Of a DNA stretch of 55,988 bases, positions 53,201 through 55,988 are shown in pieces. Below the pieces are notes generated by a model. It searched no databases, had not been told where the DNA came from, and worked only from the letters and a program-made list of their open reading frames with translations. The translations under genes and the position numbers were made by a program. Source of the DNA: JAWPMV01 sp038527215 (GTDB taxonomy: Bacteria > Bacteroidota > Bacteroidia > J057); NCBI GenBank assembly GCA_038527215.1, contig JBCBGC010000041.1:1-55988 (forward strand), written 5' to 3'. Each line of letters starts with the position of its first letter. Positions within the stretch are counted from its first letter, which is position 1.

Positions 53201-53502
53201 TGGCGCATTCCGTAGTTTCCCAGGGTAGTTTCTACATAGCGAGGTTTTGCTTGCAGGGGCGTCCCCTGCCCGAGATAATCAAATATTTGGTAGCTCACCG
53301 GATGCGGCCCATTGCTGTAACCCTGGTCCCACATCAGGAGAATTTCACTTGAGCCTAATAGTTGGTCTGCCAGGACAAGCGGATCTTCCGGGGAGTACTT
53401 ACTCACCAGTTGGTAGTCCTGGCTCCAGAGCGCAGATAGCGGTGCCAGGCAGAAGCCCAGAAAGGCAAAGAAGGTCGACAGTAGGTAGGTAGGCTTTTTC
53501 AT
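50248..53502 (-). CDS. Large FG-GAP/VCBS protein with beta-rich middle and T9SS sorting domain
   Basis: 1084 residues. A signal peptide (MKKPTYLLSTFFAFLGFCLAPLSALWS) precedes FG-GAP repeats to about residue 520 (ADFDGDNYDEM, VDLDLDGKSEV, GDLNGDGDQEL, ADLDGDMIDEV). The middle (about 555-800) is dominated by Ser/Thr/Gly-rich alternating strands in two blocks (GVSATASAGGSYGVFEAG; GLDVSANAGVGGEGWGLS), each followed by ETVEISI/VETQTVSI-type strands. This resembles amphipathic beta-hairpins of pore-forming proteins. A CARDB-like domain lies at about 890-990 and a T9SS sorting domain at the end (YPNPFSDQFTIEYEV to GKLIRR). It would be exported to the surface. Divergent from the ECF sigma gene (94 bp apart). 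Role unknown. Confidence 0.85.
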   Translation of the reverse strand: MKKPTYLLSTFFAFLGFCLAPLSALWSQDYQLVSKYSPEDPLVLADQLLGSSEILLMWDQGYSNGPHPVSYQIFDYLGQGTPLQAKPRYVETTLGNYGMRHLAAITADFDGDNYDEMVSAYTGPNRQIEVYLAHVNEGTFDLSTGARVTIDAKVKDNTTGSLGYGGQVKLAAGNFDEDSEMEFVVAYRNADTDSLYLRLFDTQNLTPVEISEIHDEPMPTIGPWIEAFDIVAVDLDLDGKSEVALASYNQVNGKLEVFVKIYTVEGNQLVARSKKVVNRQEDDDTAMMIGLTHGDFLHNTVDQLVIGFNKKGATNSGESYDDTFIYWLQNADDLTAGTEDYLELLVMDSTRLTTLEISNQLQTNSIINPMDLEAGDLNGDGDQELVIGNFDGVRVFDFDTTQRRFLKKEELFPGFKPLDAYFVNSSLEVADLDGDMIDEVIYLRDQRKVDANGNQDSLLMKVSVFQASPNLSQLNLRTEMDRFEPITTDQGRRRMHTLAVGDFDGDGLRLGPGRRFSLTDIKQPLVVLNAPPTHYDILDGTTYDINDCFGGGCNYSATYSLQSATTISASSEISRTWGVSATASAGGSYGVFEAGASITASYGEGFSQSDVESETVEISISATTNHDDMIYATVQNYTVWEYPLYEGDIIVGHVISVVPELTGQEWFPSKSYKATSFIPDHEVDNIISYREYPNDFFQDNPNVDKALKNFQTYTIDQGLSYNWSVGFNNFTENGNQSENTIGLDVSANAGVGGEGWGLSVETEANYESFEVETQTVSIDTTIQIDVVFDGIDRTIGENQYGISPFLYWSKNGALVLDYAVRPELPGGGTANNWWTLEYGQQHDPAFILPWRFDPEKGLALTDTTRRYETKSLTYWPENPKPGDKVRVTAYVHNWSLLPTNAFVDISFYIGHPLEGGQLLTDINGQTMLTTNDYIEARGRQKVEFEFYLPAGLGNFPRLYAYIDPSQQLSEIHETNNIGYVTLASFSAVSNEELQEELAQQQKWSKAYPNPFSDQFTIEYEVPGRSEISLDLLDINGRQIRQLAEAEVNPGTHKVKVLTEDLPAGMYLYRLQVGTHQEFGKLIRR

Positions 53503-53528
53503 TTTTCTGTAATTGGATGAATTAAAAG

Positions 53529-53547
53529 TTCCACCCCCTTAGTGGAA
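53529..53547. promoter_or_regulatory. Inverted repeat in the divergent sigma/FG-GAP promoter region
   Basis: TTCCAC-CCCCTTA-GTGGAA: six-base half sites with a 7-bp spacer, centred in the 94-bp gap between divergent starts. Could bind a regulator or be a short hairpin in one transcript. Confidence 0.4.
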
Positions 53548-53596
53548 GCCCAGGATAAAAGGTCCCCCCTCATCCGGTTTTTTTTCAAAAATTCGT

Positions 53597-54190
53597 ATGT
53601 TCAGGCATATGAAAGCGGCGCAGTGGTCAGACTCCAGGCTCATTTCCTCCATCCGGGCGGGAGCCAAATCCAAAGAGGAAGCCTTGCGCTATTTGATTCA
53701 GGCCTATCCCCATTACATCCGAAAAATCCAACGTAAACTTGGCCTTAGTCAGGAGCAAGTACTGGACGCCTATACCGATGGGGTGATGGACCTGGTAGCC
53801 CAGGTCGAGGCCAGCAAGTTCCGGGGAGAAAGCAAACTCTCTACCTATCTCTATCAAATAATTTATTATAAAGCCCGGGACCTTTTGAAGAAAAAGACCA
53901 CTCATAAGGTGGACTATAGAGAAACCCTTCCCGAAGGCAAAGGACAGCAAGATCATCCGGACCGAAGCCTGATGCTTCAGGAAAAAATGCAACAGCTTCA
54001 GCATCATCTCCGGGCCTTAGGGGAGCCCTGCCGACAAATCTTACTCGACTGGGGCTACTGGGGATATAGCATGGAAGAAATCGCCCAACGCAATGGGCTT
54101 GGCTCTGGGGAACAGGCCAAAAAGAAAAAATATAAATGCCTGCAACAATTACGGAAACAAGTCCCTTCGTATATGGCTCATAAAACCTAA
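53597..54190 (+). CDS. ECF-type RNA polymerase sigma factor
   Basis: 197 residues. The sigma2 region includes RGESKLSTYLYQIIYYKARDLLKKK (the -10 recognition helix pattern FRGxSxxxTYLxxIxxxxxxD). The sigma4 HTH is LGEPCRQILLDWGYWGYSMEEIAQRNGL, followed by a Lys-rich helix. There is no sigma1 or sigma3, so it belongs to the extracytoplasmic-function group. Starts at 53597 or 53609 are both possible. Five base pairs separate it from the next gene, a membrane protein with an anti-sigma-like N-terminus, the usual ECF/anti-sigma layout. Target promoters are not evident, but the divergent FG-GAP promoter is a candidate. Confidence 0.9.
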   Translation: MFRHMKAAQWSDSRLISSIRAGAKSKEEALRYLIQAYPHYIRKIQRKLGLSQEQVLDAYTDGVMDLVAQVEASKFRGESKLSTYLYQIIYYKARDLLKKKTTHKVDYRETLPEGKGQQDHPDRSLMLQEKMQQLQHHLRALGEPCRQILLDWGYWGYSMEEIAQRNGLGSGEQAKKKKYKCLQQLRKQVPSYMAHKT

Positions 54191-54195
54191 CCCAC

Positions 54196-54960
54196 ATGGC
54201 AGAACATAAACAGCTACATGAATGGGCGGATGCTTACCTCAACGGACGCTTGAGTCCTGAGGAAATGGTGGCCTTTGAAAAGGAAAGAGCGATCAATCCA
54301 GCGCTGGAGGAGGAAATCGCCCAGCTACAATGGGACCGCCAACTCATCGCCGCTGGCGTCCGGGAAGATATGCGGGCGCTGGCAGGGGAGGCGTTGGCTG
54401 CTGATTCTGGGAAGGTGAGGTGGTTTTCTAAGCCGAGTCAGCTTTACCTTGGGGCTGTTGCCGCAGTGCTGTTATTGTTGCTTGCCGTATATCTCTTTCG
54501 CCCCGCTCCGCCTCAGAACAGTCAGGAATTATATGCCAGTCATTTTGACTTACCAGCTGCCCCGGCCTTTCGTAGTCAGGCTCAATCCATACATCCGATT
54601 TGGGAGACAGCCCTGGCGGCTTACCGAAGCGGCAACATGGAAAAAGCGGCAGCAGAATGGATATCTATTCAGCGGGACCCTTCTTTTACCAAAATAATGG
54701 AAGCCAGGTTTTATGCGGGGATCGCGTTGATGGAACTAAAACGTCCCTTGCAGGCCATGGCTCAATTCGAAGCGATTGACCCCGCCCATAGCCTGAGTCA
54801 GGATAGGGATTGGTATCTGGCGCTGGCCTTGCTACAGGCCCGTCAACTATCAGATGCGGATCGTCAGCTCGAAAAAATTGCGGCAGACGATCTCCATCCT
54901 TTTCAGCAGCGAGCAGCCCGTTTGCAGGAACAGCTTCAATTGCTCCCTGACGCCCCGTGA
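54196..54960 (+). CDS. Single-pass membrane protein, putative anti-sigma factor with periplasmic TPR-like region
   Basis: 254 residues. The cytoplasmic N-terminus (about 1-80) contains LHEWADAYLNGRLSPEEMVAFEKERAINPALEEEI, the pattern common at the start of Bacteroidota anti-sigma-like proteins. The HxxxCxxC zinc motif is absent, so it would be a zinc-less type. One membrane helix (about 83-101, YLGAVAAVLLLLLAVYLF) is followed by a periplasmic helical part with TPR-like spacing (WETALAAYRSGNMEKAAAEW, FYAGIALMELKRPLQAMAQF). Located 5 bp after the ECF sigma gene. Anti-sigma function is inferred from context and N-terminal pattern; it could instead be a TPR scaffold. Confidence 0.7.
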   Translation: MAEHKQLHEWADAYLNGRLSPEEMVAFEKERAINPALEEEIAQLQWDRQLIAAGVREDMRALAGEALAADSGKVRWFSKPSQLYLGAVAAVLLLLLAVYLFRPAPPQNSQELYASHFDLPAAPAFRSQAQSIHPIWETALAAYRSGNMEKAAAEWISIQRDPSFTKIMEARFYAGIALMELKRPLQAMAQFEAIDPAHSLSQDRDWYLALALLQARQLSDADRQLEKIAADDLHPFQQRAARLQEQLQLLPDAP

Positions 54961-55079
54961 TCCTCTTAGCGGTAGGTCCGAAGCGAATGGGCATCCCGTA
55001 TTCCACCAGCATAGCTGATCCTTTAATGGTAAGCCCTGACAAAAGGGAATATTTTCCTTTCGGGTTTAGGCGATTTTCA

Positions 55080-55631
55080 TTACGAGGAAGCAGAAAACCG
55101 CTTACGCACCCAGGCCAACAACAGCATACCTCCCAAGGCAAAGCTGGCCGCCAGTACATTGAAGAGAATATCCTCCGGATCAAAGACCCGGTTAGGCAAG
55201 CCCTTTTGAATCAGCTCGTCCAGGCATCCGATGCCTATGGTCAGGCCCCAGGCGAGCAGGGCGGCCTGCCATTTCGGTTTGGCTTTCCACCGCTCTTCCA
55301 ACGCCCGATATATAAAGAGGGCCAGTACACTATATTCAAGCACATGGCTCCTTTCCGCCAGGCCCAATCTCACAAAAACGAGCATCCCCACCGCCAGCAA
55401 ACCGATCCATAAGGCGATTTCATACCCTCCCGGACGAAACCGTAGTCCCTGCACCAGAATCAGGATACCGACCAGCAACAAAGCCCCACCAAATAGGCCG
55501 GCTTGTACGTCCTGGGGGCCGAGCCATTGCACCAGGGGATTGCCCCAAAACAAGGAAAGCAGAATCCCCAACAGCACCAAAGCTGCATATATCCAAAGGG
55601 ACCTTTCCCGGGTGGAGCTAAATATGGCCAT
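55080..55631 (-). CDS. VanZ-like membrane protein
   Basis: 183 residues with about five hydrophobic helices. It carries the VanZ-family signature: SHVLEYSVLALFIYRAL (HxxEYxxL) and GCLDELIQKGLPNRVFDPEDILFNVLAA (DExxQ...R...D..DxxxN). VanZ-like proteins are inner-membrane proteins of mostly unknown role, though VanZ is linked to teicoplanin resistance in enterococci. No resistance genes are nearby. It converges with the anti-sigma-like gene. Confidence 0.85.
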   Translation of the reverse strand: MAIFSSTRERSLWIYAALVLLGILLSLFWGNPLVQWLGPQDVQAGLFGGALLLVGILILVQGLRFRPGGYEIALWIGLLAVGMLVFVRLGLAERSHVLEYSVLALFIYRALEERWKAKPKWQAALLAWGLTIGIGCLDELIQKGLPNRVFDPEDILFNVLAASFALGGMLLLAWVRKRFSASS

Positions 55632-55690
55632 ATAACAAGATAACCAAAATTCCCTGATACTGAGTCATATAGGGAGCAAAAGCAAAGAAA

Positions 55691-55715
55691 ACGCCCCCTC
55701 AAAAGGAGGGGGCGT
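55691..55715 (-). terminator. Intrinsic terminator for the carbonic anhydrase gene
   Basis: ACGCCCCCTC pairs with GAGGGGGCGT over 10 bp around a five-base loop (AAAAG). The minus strand continues TTTCTTTGCTTTTGC. It is about 45 bp beyond the stop at 55759. Confidence 0.85.
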
Positions 55716-55758
55716 AGGTATTTTAACTCAGGTGCGCAAGCACCTTCTGAATATCAGC

Positions 55759-55988
55759 TTAGTCCAGGAAGTCTACTTTGCCGGAGTCCAGGTTATAGTA
55801 GGCAGGAACAATTTTGACCGTACCATTGGCCACGGCATCTCCGATGATGGTAGAACGGGCCGCCAGTTCTTCCGCGGTCATTTGGGCATTTTTCTTCACT
55901 ACCTCATTTACCTCAGCGCCTTCGGGGGAAGCGGCAATGGCAGGGGTGATGTGAGAAAGCAGGTGGTTGAGGTTATAGCCATTATCGC
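55759..55988 (-). CDS. Beta-class carbonic anhydrase, C-terminus only (5' end beyond window)
   Basis: The last 75 codons of a cytoplasmic zinc enzyme that interconverts CO2 and bicarbonate. The visible segment NEVVKKNAQMTAEELAARS followed by TVKIVPAYYNLDSGKVDFLD matches the beta-CA ending (VxxTVExLxxRSPIL..G.ikIvGAxYdLdTGkVxFL). The zinc-binding Cys/His residues lie outside the window, so activity cannot be checked. Identification rests on this ending alone. Terminator at 55691. Confidence 0.8.
   Translation of the reverse strand, partial: DNGYNLNHLLSHITPAIAASPEGAEVNEVVKKNAQMTAEELAARSTIIGDAVANGTVKIVPAYYNLDSGKVDFLD

Noticed and set aside
47241..54960. Possible type III-E CRISPR-Craspase locus.
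   Set aside because: TPR-CHAT and sigma genes are present, but there is no gRAMP/Cas7-11, Csx30, Csx31 or array, and the CHAT protein has a signal peptide. Only the analogy of protease plus sigma is kept.

Overview
The window is a stretch of chromosome from a member of the Bacteroidota, most likely from the Saprospiria (Lewinella/Haliscomenobacter-like). Three things point there: two secreted proteins end in type IX secretion (T9SS) sorting domains, there is a DUF5686 outer-membrane protein with a carboxypeptidase-regulatory-like N-terminus, and TAnnTTTG-like promoter elements lie just upstream of some starts. The lineage below phylum is inference. No rRNA, tRNA, insertion sequence, CRISPR array or phage gene was recognised. 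Both edge genes are cut: trmL on the left and a beta-type carbonic anhydrase on the right.

Layout. 0-8.5 kb: trmL and ygiQ on the minus strand, then a thioredoxin-like protein overlapping a large hybrid histidine kinase, followed by a second hybrid kinase. 8.7-11.7 kb: a DUF5686 protein, then five tandem palindromic repeats of about 77 bp. 11.7-25.6 kb: a long minus-strand run with a SnoaL-like protein, an amine oxidase, three AraC-type regulators, a glycan-type operon (FkbM methyltransferase, GT2, polytopic membrane protein), a papain-like T9SS protease, a PEBP protein, GNAT, M28 peptidase and two small membrane proteins. 25.8-29.1 kb: a plus-strand glycoside hydrolase, AraC regulator and epimerase, then a duplicated non-coding repeat of about 200 bp. 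29.7-33.2 kb: an ArsR/AHSA1 pair with a clear double operator, a serine hydrolase and small proteins. 33.8-39.4 kb: a NrtR-like regulator with a degenerate Nudix box and a palindrome at its promoter, a crotonase-family enzyme missing one catalytic glutamate, a Hint-domain fragment, a sulfatase and an aminoglycoside-nucleotidyltransferase-like protein.

39.4-55 kb is the most interesting part. One minus-strand operon encodes a membrane-anchored aspartyl-protease-like protein, a rhomboid-fold protein lacking both catalytic residues, and a membrane-anchored pentapeptide-repeat protein. A second encodes a CPBP-type intramembrane protein with Gln-Gln in place of the catalytic Glu-Glu, a secreted protein, and an intact rhomboid protease. 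Next comes a periplasmic TPR-CHAT (caspase-like) protein with a C-terminal membrane anchor, and a 1084-residue FG-GAP/T9SS protein. Divergent from these is an ECF sigma factor followed by a single-pass anti-sigma-like TPR protein. CHAT protease plus sigma factor plus candidate anti-sigma recalls the output arm of the type III CRISPR 'Craspase' module, but here there is no CRISPR and the protease is predicted to be outside the cytoplasm. A proteolytic sigma-activation cascade is a testable inference, not a demonstrated function.
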